58,111 nucleotides of DNA from Andeanibacterium sp035497315 (GTDB lineage: Bacteria > Pseudomonadota > Alphaproteobacteria > Sphingomonadales > Sphingomonadaceae), in NCBI GenBank assembly GCA_035497315.1, contig DATJDU010000058.1, positions 1 to 58,111 on the forward strand, read 5' to 3'. The translations under genes and the position numbers were made by a program. Below, in pieces: positions 18,995-28,297 of this stretch; the first letter of the stretch is position 1, and each line of letters opens with the position of its first letter. The notes under the pieces are model-generated. The model did not search any database and was not told the origin of the DNA. It saw nothing but the letters and a program-made list of their open reading frames with translations.

Positions 18995-20197
18995 ATGAAC
19001 GGGCGCCAATTCGATATTGCCGTGGTGGGCGGCGGGCTCGCGGGCGGGCTGATTGCCGCTGCCCTGGCGCGCGGTCGGCCCGAAGTCTCGCTGGTGGTGA
19101 TTGAGGCACAGCAGGTGCTGGGCGGAAATCATCGCTGGAGTTGGTTCGACAGCGATCTGTCGCCCGAAGGCAAGGCGCTGCTCCAGCCTTTCCGCAAGGT
19201 GGAGTGGGACGATGGCTATGACGTGGCCTTTCCCGGCCATGCCCGCACGCTTTCCTCGCACTATCGCTCGCTCGCCTCGGCGGAATTCGATGCCGGGCTG
19301 CGGCGCATCCTGCCCGATGGCGCGATCCGCACAGGCCGCGAAGTGGTGACGATCGACCAGGGCGGCGCGATTCTCGACAATGGCGAGAGGATCGGTGCGC
19401 GTACGGTAATCGACTGTCGGGGCCAGGCGAAATCGGCTCATCTCACCGGCGGCTGGCAGGTATTCCTGGGGCGCCATATGCGCACCAATGCGCCGCATGG
19501 GGTGGATCGGCCGGTCATCATGGACGCCACCATCGGACAGGTGGGCATTGTCGATCCGGGCGCCTACCGCTTCGTCTATGTCCTGCCGCTTTCCAGCCAC
19601 GAGCTTTTCATCGAAGACACATATTATGCCGACAGTCCGCTGCTGGACCGCAGCCTTTTGTCGGGCCGGATCGATGCCTATTGCACGCGCCATGGCTGGG
19701 AGGGAGACCTGCTGGGCTCCGAAACCGGAGTTCTGCCGGTGATCACGGGCGGAGACTTCGCCGCATTCCAGGCCGAAGGACGCGTGGAAGGCGTGGCCCG
19801 CGCCGGCGCGCTGGCGGGCTTCACGCATCCGCTCACCTCCTACACCATGCCCTTCGCGGTGGAGACGGCGCTGGCCGTCGCCCGCGATGCCGATCTTCCG
19901 GCAGAGCAGATGGCCGCTATGCTGGAGGCGAGTGCGCGCCAGCACTGGCGCGACACCGGCTTTTACCGCCTGTTGGGCAGAATGCTGTTTGGCGCCGCCG
20001 ATCCGGCGCAGCGCTGGCGCATCTTCGAGCGGTTCTATCGCCTGCCGCAGGACCTGATCGAGAGATTCTACGCCGGGCGCTCGACTCAGTTGGACAAGGC
20101 GCGCATCCTTATCGGCAAGCCGCCGGTACCCTTGGCGCGCGCGCTGGGCGCATTGCTTCAGAAAGGCACACCGATGAACGGGCAGGAGGCCGTATGA
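18995..20197 (+). CDS. crtY: lycopene beta-cyclase
   Basis: This 400-residue FAD/NAD-binding enzyme cyclises lycopene ends to beta-ionone rings, giving beta-carotene. The N-terminal dinucleotide fold reads FDIAVVGGGLAGGLIAAAL. Family features HRWSWF, the central DCRG segment and YTMPFAVETAL near residue 285 are present. The stop overlaps the start of crtI by four bases (ATGA), consistent with one carotenoid operon. It is the bacterial CrtY type, not the heterodimeric type. Beta-carotene is the expected precursor of zeaxanthin- or nostoxanthin-like pigments in sphingomonads. Confidence 0.94.
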   Translation: MNGRQFDIAVVGGGLAGGLIAAALARGRPEVSLVVIEAQQVLGGNHRWSWFDSDLSPEGKALLQPFRKVEWDDGYDVAFPGHARTLSSHYRSLASAEFDAGLRRILPDGAIRTGREVVTIDQGGAILDNGERIGARTVIDCRGQAKSAHLTGGWQVFLGRHMRTNAPHGVDRPVIMDATIGQVGIVDPGAYRFVYVLPLSSHELFIEDTYYADSPLLDRSLLSGRIDAYCTRHGWEGDLLGSETGVLPVITGGDFAAFQAEGRVEGVARAGALAGFTHPLTSYTMPFAVETALAVARDADLPAEQMAAMLEASARQHWRDTGFYRLLGRMLFGAADPAQRWRIFERFYRLPQDLIERFYAGRSTQLDKARILIGKPPVPLARALGALLQKGTPMNGQEAV

Positions 20198-21702
20198 CCC
20201 CCGATCTGGTTCCCTATCCGGGCAAGAAGGCCTGCGTGATCGGCGCAGGCTTCGGCGGGCTGGCGCTGGCGATCCGCCTGCAATCGGCGGGCGTTGCCAC
20301 CACCGTGGTGGAAGCGCGCGACAAGCCGGGCGGCCGCGCCTATTTCTGGGAGCGCGACGGCTTCACCTTCGACGCCGGCCCCACCGTCATCACCGATCCG
20401 ATGTGCCTGCGCGAGCTATGGGCGCTGTCGGGCCATGAGATGGACGACGATATCGAGCTGATGCCGGTGATGCCGTTCTACCGGCTCAACTGGCCCGACG
20501 GCACCAATTTCGATTATTCGAATGACGAGACCGCGCTGCAGGCGGAAATCGGCCGCATCTCTCCCGGTGACATTGCCGGTTACGAGGATTTCCTGCGTTA
20601 CTCCGAAGGCGTGTGGCACGAAGGCTATGTGAAGCTGGGCCATGTGCCCTTCCTGGACTTAGCCTCCATGCTCAAGGCCGCGCCTGCACTGGCCAAATAT
20701 CAGGCATGGCGGTCGGTCTATTCGATCGTTTCCAAATATATCCAGTCGGAAAAATTGCGCGAGGCGTTCAGCTTCCACACCTTGCTGGTGGGCGGCAATC
20801 CGATGACCACCAGCAGCATCTATGCCCTGATCCACAAGCTGGAAAAGGACGGCGGCGTATGGTGGGCGCGCGGCGGCACCAACCGGCTGATCGCGGCCAT
20901 GGTCCGCCATTTCGAACGGCTGGGCGGAACTGTCCGCATGCACGATCCGGTCAAGGCGATCCACACCGTGGGCACCGTGGCGAACGAAGTGGAAACGGTC
21001 AGCGGCTGGAAGGAACGCTTCAACGCGGTGGCCAGCAATGCCGACATCATGCACACCTATCGTGACCTGCTGGGCGACACCAAGCGCGGCCACGATCAGG
21101 CCAAATCGCTGGCGAAGAAGCGCTTTTCTCCCAGCCTGTTCGTCGTCCATTTCGGGATCGAGGGCACCTGGCCCGGCATCCCGCACCACATGATCCTGTT
21201 CGGCCCGCGCTATAAGGGCCTGCTGGACGACATCTATGAACATGGCGTGCTGCCGGCCGACTTCTCGATCTATCTCCACCACCCGACAGTGACCGATCCC
21301 TCCATGGCGCCGGAGGGCAAGAGCACCTTCTATGCGCTGGTGCCGGTGGCCAATATGGGCAAGCTGCCAATCGACTGGGAACAGGTCGGCCCGGTGCTGG
21401 AGAAGCGCATTCTGGACGAAGTCGCGCGGCGGCTGATCCCCGATCTGCATGACCGGATCGTCACCAAGTTCCACTATGCCCCGCGCGATTTCGCACTGGA
21501 CCTCAACGCCCATGTCGGCAGCGCCTTCAGCCTTGAACCGATCCTGACGCAGAGCGCATGGTTCCGCGGCCATAATCGCGACGATGTGATCCGGAACATG
21601 TATCTGGTAGGGGCAGGAACTCATCCCGGCGCCGGGATTCCCGGCGTGGTCGGCAGCGCCAAGGCGACTGCCAAGCTGATGCTGGAGGATATGAAGGAAT
21701 GA
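20194..21702 (+). CDS. crtI: phytoene desaturase
   Basis: This 502-residue flavoprotein starts at the ATG overlapping the crtY stop. The dinucleotide-binding motif CVIGAGFGGLALAIRL and RDKPGGRAYFWE region open the protein, and the conserved C-terminal motif reads YLVGAGTHPGAGIPGVVGSA. CrtI introduces four double bonds into phytoene to give lycopene at the membrane. The length is standard. Its stop overlaps the next gene by four bases. Confidence 0.97.
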   Translation: MTPDLVPYPGKKACVIGAGFGGLALAIRLQSAGVATTVVEARDKPGGRAYFWERDGFTFDAGPTVITDPMCLRELWALSGHEMDDDIELMPVMPFYRLNWPDGTNFDYSNDETALQAEIGRISPGDIAGYEDFLRYSEGVWHEGYVKLGHVPFLDLASMLKAAPALAKYQAWRSVYSIVSKYIQSEKLREAFSFHTLLVGGNPMTTSSIYALIHKLEKDGGVWWARGGTNRLIAAMVRHFERLGGTVRMHDPVKAIHTVGTVANEVETVSGWKERFNAVASNADIMHTYRDLLGDTKRGHDQAKSLAKKRFSPSLFVVHFGIEGTWPGIPHHMILFGPRYKGLLDDIYEHGVLPADFSIYLHHPTVTDPSMAPEGKSTFYALVPVANMGKLPIDWEQVGPVLEKRILDEVARRLIPDLHDRIVTKFHYAPRDFALDLNAHVGSAFSLEPILTQSAWFRGHNRDDVIRNMYLVGAGTHPGAGIPGVVGSAKATAKLMLEDMKE

Positions 21703-22145
21703 AGCCGCTTTCCGCCCTTTGCGCAATCGCCCTGTTCGCCCTTCCCGCCGCGCTATCCGCCGAAAGCTGGGAGGAAGTCGCACGATTGGGCGGAGATATC
21801 GCGGTCGAACTCGATACGCAGAGCGTCACCAAGGCACAGGACGGGGCGAGCGAGGTGTTGCAGGCCACTTTCCGCAAGGATCTGCCCAACGCCATGATGC
21901 TGACCGACGTGGCCGTGGATTGCGCCAATGAAATGGCCAAGATCCGCAGCATCCGCCTGATGCAGGAAGGCAAGTTGGCAAGTTCCAGCGCCACCCCCGG
22001 TGCGGCATTCCACACGGTGAATTACGGCAGCTCCGAAGCGATCTATTACAAGGCACTGTGCGGGCGGGACATCCTCGTGCCCGAAGGTGCTCTGCTTGAG
22101 GAAGCTCCGGTGCAAGAGGCCCCGGCAGGCGACAGCGCCGAATGA
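21699..22145 (+). CDS. small exported protein within the carotenoid operon
   Basis: This 148-residue protein has a signal peptide (residues 1-20, ending LSA). The mature part, with W..V......VAVELDTQSV near the start and a pair of cysteines (CANEM and CGRDI) that could form a disulfide, resembles the small surface-adhesin-E-like fold. That match is tentative. The gene overlaps both neighbours by four bases (ATGA), so it is translated with crtI and the following LOG-type gene. A direct role in pigment formation is not indicated. Confidence 0.72.
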   Translation: MKPLSALCAIALFALPAALSAESWEEVARLGGDIAVELDTQSVTKAQDGASEVLQATFRKDLPNAMMLTDVAVDCANEMAKIRSIRLMQEGKLASSSATPGAAFHTVNYGSSEAIYYKALCGRDILVPEGALLEEAPVQEAPAGDSAE

Positions 22146-22726
22146 TCCGCCGGCTTGCCGTCTATTGCGGGTCTGCTTCGCCCGCAGACCCCCGCTATCT
22201 GGCACTCGCACGCGAAGTGGGCGCCAGCCTTGCCGCCCGCGGCATCGGCGTGGTCTATGGCGGCGGGCGGCTGGGGCTGATGGGCGCAGTGGCATCGGGC
22301 GCGCTGGAGGCGGGCGGCGAAGTGATCGGCGTGATCCCCGAAGCCCTCTCCACCAGCGAGATCGCCAATACGGACTGCACCGAGCTGCATGTCGTCTCCG
22401 GCATGCATGAGCGCAAGAAGGCCTTTACCGATTTGTCCGACGGCTTCGTGACCATCCCCGGCGGCGTGGGAACGATGGACGAATTGTGGGAAGCGGTCAG
22501 CTGGGCGCAGCTGGGCTATCACACCAGCCCGGTGGGGCTGCTCAATGCCTTTGGCTATTACGACCATCTGATCGCCTTCAACCGTCATATGGCCGAAACC
22601 GGCTTCGTGCGGCCCGCCCATCAGAACATCCTGATCGCGCGCGAGAGCCTGCCCGATCTGCTGGACGCCATGGCTGCCTATCAGCCGCACCGCCCGATCT
22701 TCGCCATGAAGGCGGACGATCTGTGA
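22142..22726 (+). CDS. LOG/TIGR00730 Rossmann-fold nucleotide phosphoribohydrolase
   Basis: This 194-residue protein has the family motif PGGVGTMDELWE (residues about 109-120), plus the N-terminal YCGSA and VYGGGRLGLMG segments. LOG enzymes split cytokinin riboside monophosphates and, in bacteria, often AMP-like nucleotides or pyrimidine ribotides (compare PpnN). It sits inside the crt operon, overlapping the gene before it by four bases and 16 bases ahead of crtB. The location suggests isoprenoid-linked coexpression, but no functional tie is proven. Confidence 0.93.
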   Translation: MIRRLAVYCGSASPADPRYLALAREVGASLAARGIGVVYGGGRLGLMGAVASGALEAGGEVIGVIPEALSTSEIANTDCTELHVVSGMHERKKAFTDLSDGFVTIPGGVGTMDELWEAVSWAQLGYHTSPVGLLNAFGYYDHLIAFNRHMAETGFVRPAHQNILIARESLPDLLDAMAAYQPHRPIFAMKADDL

Positions 22727-22742
22727 GTTCCTTTTCGTCATA

Positions 22743-23696
22743 ATGGCCTTTGATCGCCCGGCCCTCGTCACCCATGCGCGCGACACGATCCGCGAGGGGT
22801 CGAAAAGCTTTGCCGCCGCCAGCACCCTGTTCGGCCGGACTACGCGCGAGCGGGTTTGGCTGCTCTATGCCTGGTGCCGCCGGTGTGACGATCTGGCCGA
22901 TGCGCAGGACATGGGCGGCGCCCTGGGCGATCAGGCAGGCGCGCAGGATCGGCTGGCCGAAATCCGAGCGCTGACAGCAAAGGCTTTCGCGGGCGAGCCA
23001 ACGGGCGATCCCTGTTTCGACGCTTTCGGCCTCGTCGCCCATGAATGCGGCATCACGCCCGCCATGGCCGAAGACGTAATCGCCGGTTTCGCGCTGGATG
23101 CCGATGGATGGCGCCCGCAGAGCGAAGGCGACATGATGCGCTATTGCTTCCATGTGGCAGGCGCGGTGGGCGTGATGATGGCCGTGGTGATGGGCGTGCC
23201 CGCCCGGCGCGAGGATGTGCTGGATCGTGCCTGCGATCTTGGCCTTGCCTTCCAGCTGGCCAATATCGCCCGCGACATTGCCGAGGATGCCGAAGCCGGG
23301 CGCTGCTACCTGCCCGCCGAATGGCTGGCCGAAAAGAACATTCCCGAAAGCGAGATCATGGCCCCCCGGCACCGCTCCGCTCTGGCCGAGCTGGCCGCGC
23401 GGCTGGTGGCGCTATCGCAGCAGCATGAGCAGGCATCGCGCATCGGCGCGGCGCAGCTGGGCTTTCGCCAGCGTTGGGCGATCCTCTCCGCCGCCGGCAT
23501 CTATGGCGCAATCGCCACCGAAGTCGGCCGCCGGGGCGAGGCCGCCTGGGACGAGCGGGTCCACACTTCGGGCAAGGCCAAGCTGGGCTTCGTCGCCAAG
23601 GGCCTTGCCGCCGCGATGCTGCCGCCACCGAAGGTCGATGCCCTGCCCAAATGGAACCGCCGCCAGCTGGCCGCCATCGCCCGCCAGCCCGGCTGA
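22743..23696 (+). CDS. crtB: phytoene synthase
   Basis: This 317-residue squalene/phytoene synthase family protein condenses two geranylgeranyl diphosphates to phytoene. Signature elements are YAWCRRCDDLAD (first aspartate-rich motif, residues about 37-48) and the second region LAFQLANIARDIAEDAEAGR, followed by CYLPAEW. The ATG at 22743 follows closely after the LOG gene. With crtY and crtI it completes the route from GGPP to beta-carotene; crtE and hydroxylases are not in the window. Confidence 0.96.
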   Translation: MAFDRPALVTHARDTIREGSKSFAAASTLFGRTTRERVWLLYAWCRRCDDLADAQDMGGALGDQAGAQDRLAEIRALTAKAFAGEPTGDPCFDAFGLVAHECGITPAMAEDVIAGFALDADGWRPQSEGDMMRYCFHVAGAVGVMMAVVMGVPARREDVLDRACDLGLAFQLANIARDIAEDAEAGRCYLPAEWLAEKNIPESEIMAPRHRSALAELAARLVALSQQHEQASRIGAAQLGFRQRWAILSAAGIYGAIATEVGRRGEAAWDERVHTSGKAKLGFVAKGLAAAMLPPPKVDALPKWNRRQLAAIARQPG

Positions 23697-23771
23697 GCTT
23701 TCCCCAATACCCCGCTTGCCTCCCCGCGCCCATGCAGGCAGTCTGCCTCAAAACAAATGGGGGAGAAGAAT

Positions 23772-25391
23772 ATGGCCGAACCGGCTGCCGCAGAGGCGCA
23801 GGTCCAGAAGACCGAATGGAAAGTGATTGCCGCATCGTCGCTCGGCACGGTGTTCGAATGGTATGATTTCTATCTCTACGGGCTGCTGGCCACGATCATT
23901 TCGGCCCAGTTCTTTTCCGGCGTAAACGAGACTACCGCCTTCATCCTGGCCCTTGCCGCCTTTGCCGCAGGCTTTGCCGTGCGGCCCTTCGGCGCGCTGG
24001 TGTTCGGGCGGGTGGGCGACCTTGTGGGGCGCAAGAACACATTCCTTTTTACCATGGGCATCATGGGCGCATCCACCTTCGCGGTCGGCCTGCTGCCATC
24101 CTATGCCAGCGTGGGCGTGGCCGCTCCGCTGATGCTGGTGGCATTGCGGCTGCTGCAGGGGCTGGCGCTGGGCGGCCAATATGGCGGCGCAGCGACTTAC
24201 GTGGCGGAACATGCGCCCGAGGGGAAACGCGGCTTCTACACCAGCTTCATCCAGACCACCGCGACTTTGGGCCTGTTCGCCAGCCTGCTGGTGGTGATCG
24301 GCACACGCGAGGCCATGGGCGAGGAAGCCTTCGCCAGCTGGGGCTGGCGCCTGCCCTTCTTCGCATCGGCGCTGCTGCTGGTCGTCTCGCTGTGGATCAG
24401 GCTCCAGCTCAATGAGAGCCCGGTCTACCAGAAGATGAAGGCCGATGGCACGACCTCCAAGGCCCCGCTGACCGAGGCATTCGGCAATTGGAAGAACCTG
24501 CGCATCGTGCTGATCGCGCTGCTGGGCGCGGTCGCCGGGCAGGCAGTGGTCTGGTACACGGGCCAGTTCTACGCCCTGTTCTACCTGGAAAAGATCCTGA
24601 AGGTGGAAGGGGCCACCGCCAACATATTGATCGCCGCCGCGCTGGCCATCGGCACACCCTTCTTCGTGTTCTTCGGCTGGCTTTCCGACCGGATCGGGCG
24701 CAAGCCGATCATCATGACGGGCTGCGCATTGGCGGCAGTGCTGTACTTCCCGCTGTTCGGCGCACTGACCGCAGCCGCCAATCCGGCACTGGCCGAAGCG
24801 CAGGCGAAAGCCCCGGTCGTTGTCCACGCCGATCCGGCGAGTTGCTCGGTCCAGTTCGATCCCATCGGCAAGACCAATTTCAACACAACCGCCTGCGACA
24901 TCGCCAAGTCCACCCTCGCCAAGGCAGGCATTCCCTATGAAAGTGTGGCGACGGGCAGCGGTGAGACGAGCATCGGCAGTGCCACTGTCTCGGCCGCCGA
25001 TCTGGAAAGCTATGGCGAGCGGCTGACCATCGCCGTCGCCGAGGCCGGCTATCCTGCCCAGGCCGATCCGGCGCGCACCAATACTCCGCTGGTTATCGCC
25101 ATCCTTACCGCGCTCGTCCTGCTGGTGACCATGGTCTATGGCCCGATCGCCGCGCTGCTGGTGGAACTATTCCCCAGCCGCATCCGCTACACCGCGATGA
25201 GCCTGCCCTATCATATCGGCAATGGCTGGTTCGGCGGCTTCCTGCCCACCATCGCCTTCGCCTGTGTGGCCGCGACGGGGAATATCTATGCCGGGCTGTG
25301 GTATCCGGTGGGCGTTGCCGTGCTGACGCTGGTGGTCGGGCTGCTGTGGCTGCCCGAGACCTTCCGGCGGAAGATCGACCACGAGGGGTAA
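23772..25391 (+). CDS. MHS-family MFS symporter with a periplasmic insertion
   Basis: This is 539 residues from the ATG at 23772, preceded by GGGGGAGAAG. The start of TM1 (SSLGTVFEWYDFYLYG) and the loop motif GRVGDLVGRKNTF identify the metabolite:H+ symporter family (relatives transport proline/betaine, alpha-ketoglutarate or citrate). Between a membrane segment ending near residue 345 and another beginning near 440 there is an 85-residue soluble insertion with two cysteines (ASCSVQF and TACDIAK), which probably sits outside the inner membrane. Substrate unknown. A strong hairpin follows the gene. Confidence 0.86.
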   Translation: MAEPAAAEAQVQKTEWKVIAASSLGTVFEWYDFYLYGLLATIISAQFFSGVNETTAFILALAAFAAGFAVRPFGALVFGRVGDLVGRKNTFLFTMGIMGASTFAVGLLPSYASVGVAAPLMLVALRLLQGLALGGQYGGAATYVAEHAPEGKRGFYTSFIQTTATLGLFASLLVVIGTREAMGEEAFASWGWRLPFFASALLLVVSLWIRLQLNESPVYQKMKADGTTSKAPLTEAFGNWKNLRIVLIALLGAVAGQAVVWYTGQFYALFYLEKILKVEGATANILIAAALAIGTPFFVFFGWLSDRIGRKPIIMTGCALAAVLYFPLFGALTAAANPALAEAQAKAPVVVHADPASCSVQFDPIGKTNFNTTACDIAKSTLAKAGIPYESVATGSGETSIGSATVSAADLESYGERLTIAVAEAGYPAQADPARTNTPLVIAILTALVLLVTMVYGPIAALLVELFPSRIRYTAMSLPYHIGNGWFGGFLPTIAFACVAATGNIYAGLWYPVGVAVLTLVVGLLWLPETFRRKIDHEG

Positions 25392-25401
25392 CAGCTTCGA
25401 T

Positions 25402-25420
25402 CCTCCCCCAGCGGGGGAGG
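25402..25420. terminator. bidirectional terminator-like hairpin
   Basis: CCTCCCCC (25402-25409) and GGGGGAGG (25413-25420) form a perfect eight-base stem around AGC. It lies between the convergent transporter gene (ends 25391) and glpD (ends 25429), with GGATTTAGG just after on the plus strand. Confidence 0.7.
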
Positions 25421-25428
25421 GGGAGGAT

Positions 25429-26901
25429 TTAGGAACCCAGATACTCCGCAACCGCCGCCCGTTCGGCCTCGCTCATATGCAGGCCCAGCTTGCTGCGCCG
25501 CCAGAGCACATCCTCTGCCGTTTGCGCCCATTCCACTTCGCGCAGATAGGCCACTTCCGCCTCGCTCAGCCCGGCGCCGAAATGGCGGCCGAGATCGCCC
25601 CAGCCCTGCGCCTTGCCCAGCCAGCGTTCGGCTCTGGTGCCGTAGGCGCGGACAATGCGGGTCGCTTCCGTCAGCGAGAGGAACGGGTGCTGCCGCTTCA
25701 ACTCCTCCACCAACGTTGCCTGACCATCTACCGGGAAATCCCCCCCGGGTAACGGTGCACCTGCCGTCCATGCAGAGCCGGACAGAGCCGGAATGCGCTG
25801 CGCCAGTGCATCCACCGCCGCTTCGGACAAATGGCGATAGGACGTGATCTTGCCCCCGAACACGTCGAGCAACGGCGCGCCTTCTTCCGGCGGGGAAATA
25901 GGCAGGCGATAGCCGCGCGTCGCCGCCTCCGGCCTGCCCGATCCATCGTCCACCAGCGCGCGCACGCCGGAATAGGTCCATACGACATCGGCAGGAGTGA
26001 CGGGCTTCGCGAAATAGCGGCTCGCCGCCTCGCACAGATAGGCGATCTCATCTTCCGAGGCTTCGATCCGGTCCAGCGGGCCGTCATGATCCCGGTCAGT
26101 CGTGCCGATCAGGGTGAATTCCCGCTCATAGGGAATGGCAAAGCAGATGCGCGTATCGGGTAGCTGGAAGATATAGGCGTAATCATGGTCGAACAGGCGG
26201 CGGGTCACGATATGCGATCCGCGCACCCGCCGCAGCGAGAAGCGCGGCGCCTGCCCCGTCAGCCGCGCCACATCGTCCGCCCCCGGCCCGGCGGCATTCA
26301 CCAGCGCGCGGCCATGGAAGGTTCCGGCAGGCGTTTCCACCGCCCATAATTCGCCTTCCCGCCGGATTGCCGTGGCAGGCGTGCGCGTGCGGATTTGCGC
26401 CCCGCGCTCCGCCGCATCCACCGCGTTCAGGACGACCAGCCGGGCATCGTCCACCCAGCCATCCGAATATTCGAAACCCCAATCGAGTGACGGGTCCAGC
26501 GCCGCGCCCGCCGGGTGGTGGCCCAGCCGGATCGTATCGGCAGCAGGCAGGCGTTTGCGCCCGCCGATGTGGTCATAGAGGAACAGGCCCAGCCGCAGCA
26601 TCCAGCGTGGGCGCAGATGGGGCATCCAGGGCAGCACGAAACGCATCGGGCGGATGATGTGCGGGGCAATGGACCACAACACTTCCCGCTCGCGCAGGGC
26701 CTCGCGCACCAGGGCGAATTCATAATATTCGAGATAACGCAGCCCGCCATGGACCAGCTTGGTACTGGCGCTGGACGTGCCGCTGGCAAGGTCCCGCGCC
26801 TCCAGCAGGAGAACCCGGGCACCCCGTCCCTGGGCATCGCGCGCGATCCCCGCGCCGTTGACCCCGCCGCCAATGACGATGAGGTCGAACGGAACGGTCA
26901 T
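25429..26901 (-). CDS. glpD: aerobic glycerol-3-phosphate dehydrogenase
   Basis: This 490-residue FAD enzyme oxidises glycerol-3-phosphate to dihydroxyacetone phosphate and passes electrons to quinone at the inner membrane. The N-terminal FAD fold reads FDLIVIGGGVNGAGIARDA. The family signature ASGTSSASTKLVHGGLRYLE and the IGTTDRDHDG segment are present. The length fits GlpD. No glpK or glpF lies in the window. The gene ends 27 bases downstream of the Bcr/CflA exporter, suggesting cotranscription. Confidence 0.95.
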   Translation of the reverse strand: MTVPFDLIVIGGGVNGAGIARDAQGRGARVLLLEARDLASGTSSASTKLVHGGLRYLEYYEFALVREALREREVLWSIAPHIIRPMRFVLPWMPHLRPRWMLRLGLFLYDHIGGRKRLPAADTIRLGHHPAGAALDPSLDWGFEYSDGWVDDARLVVLNAVDAAERGAQIRTRTPATAIRREGELWAVETPAGTFHGRALVNAAGPGADDVARLTGQAPRFSLRRVRGSHIVTRRLFDHDYAYIFQLPDTRICFAIPYEREFTLIGTTDRDHDGPLDRIEASEDEIAYLCEAASRYFAKPVTPADVVWTYSGVRALVDDGSGRPEAATRGYRLPISPPEEGAPLLDVFGGKITSYRHLSEAAVDALAQRIPALSGSAWTAGAPLPGGDFPVDGQATLVEELKRQHPFLSLTEATRIVRAYGTRAERWLGKAQGWGDLGRHFGAGLSEAEVAYLREVEWAQTAEDVLWRRSKLGLHMSEAERAAVAEYLGS

Positions 26902-26928
26902 CCCGCGTCTGCCATCAGTGGTCTGCCA

Positions 26929-28188
26929 TCAGTGAATGGTCACCGGCGGAACCGGCCGCGCATGCAGGCGGCGGAACAGGCGGCCCTTTTCGCTGAACAG
27001 CACCAGCACCAGCGCCAGCGTGCCCGCAGTCAGCAGTGCCCAGGCGAGCGGACGGGCAGTGCCATCGTAACTCTGCCCGATTACGATGCCGATCACCGAA
27101 GCCAGAACCATGCGCACGAAGGCCTGGATCGAGCTGGCCGCACCCGCGATCTCGGCAAAGGGCTGCATCGCGATGGAGCCGAAATTGGCACCCAGGAAGC
27201 CCAGCAGCGCAAGGTTGCAGGCCATCAGCGGCAGGAACCACAGCAGCGAGTCGCTGTGGGGCGAGTGAGACACCCATACCTGCAACGTGCTGACCAGAAT
27301 GAAGATCAGCAGGCCCGCATGGCTCACGCGGCGGGCGCCGAAACGCTCCACGATGCGTGAATTGACGATGCTGGATACCGCCATGGTCGCCGCCGTCGCC
27401 CCGAAGATATAGGGGAATGCCTCCCCCGCGCCGAAATGCTCGCCCACCAATTGCTGGGCGGAATTGACGTAGCCGAACACCGTGCCGATCACCAGACCGG
27501 AACCCAGCACATAACCGAACGCCTCGCGCGAGGTGGCCGCGATATACATGTTGCGGCCAAGGATCTTCGGGCGGATTTCCTGCCGGAATTCAGGGTGCAG
27601 CGTTTCGGGCAGGCGAATGGCAGCCCACACGATCATCACCACGCCCATGACGCTCAGCCCCACGAAGATCCAGCGCCAGCCCGCCACTTCCAGAACCAGC
27701 TGGCCGATGGAAGGCGCGACCACCGGCACAGTGATGAACACGGCCGAGATCAGCGAGAAGACGCGCGCCATGCGGTCTCCCTCGAACTGGTCGCGAATGA
27801 TCGCGCCGGGCAGTACCATCAGGCCGGCCGAACCGAAGCCCTGCAGGATACGCATCACCACAAGCTGATCGAAACTGGTCACGAAGGCGCAGGCCACGCC
27901 GAAGATCACATAGCAGGCCAGCGAGATCATCAGCAGTTTCTTGCGGCCGAAACGGTCTGCCAACAGGCCGGGAATCAGCGTGCCCGCACCCGTGGAGAGC
28001 AGAAACAGGCCGACGATATATTGCCGCTTATTGGCATCCAGCATGCCGAAATCGCTCGCAATATCATCAAGCGCGGGCAGCATGCCGTCGATCGCCAGCG
28101 CGTGCAGCGCCATCAGCATGGCGGTCAGGACTACCAGCTCAGTACGGCCCAACTGGCGCGGAGTGGAAAGATTGAGAGGCGTTGCCAT
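26929..28188 (-). CDS. Bcr/CflA family multidrug efflux MFS transporter
   Basis: This 419-residue protein has twelve predicted membrane helices. Bcr/CflA features include the N-terminal ALAIDGMLPALDDIASDFG, the loop motif LLADRFGRKKLL and RILQGFGSAGLMVLPGAIIRD. These are drug:H+ antiporters with wide substrate range (bicyclomycin, chloramphenicol, sulfonamides in known members). It precedes glpD by 27 bases. Nothing in the sequence gives the substrate. Confidence 0.92.
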   Translation of the reverse strand: MATPLNLSTPRQLGRTELVVLTAMLMALHALAIDGMLPALDDIASDFGMLDANKRQYIVGLFLLSTGAGTLIPGLLADRFGRKKLLMISLACYVIFGVACAFVTSFDQLVVMRILQGFGSAGLMVLPGAIIRDQFEGDRMARVFSLISAVFITVPVVAPSIGQLVLEVAGWRWIFVGLSVMGVVMIVWAAIRLPETLHPEFRQEIRPKILGRNMYIAATSREAFGYVLGSGLVIGTVFGYVNSAQQLVGEHFGAGEAFPYIFGATAATMAVSSIVNSRIVERFGARRVSHAGLLIFILVSTLQVWVSHSPHSDSLLWFLPLMACNLALLGFLGANFGSIAMQPFAEIAGAASSIQAFVRMVLASVIGIVIGQSYDGTARPLAWALLTAGTLALVLVLFSEKGRLFRRLHARPVPPVTIH

Positions 28189-28297
28189 GGCCCGCCCCTA
28201 GCCCGGTCATCGTGGACAAGGCCAGCGAGAATTGCTGCAGATGCTAACAATTCTGCTTCGGCTGGCGGCGCGCGCGTCGCGGCTCTATCATGCGGCC

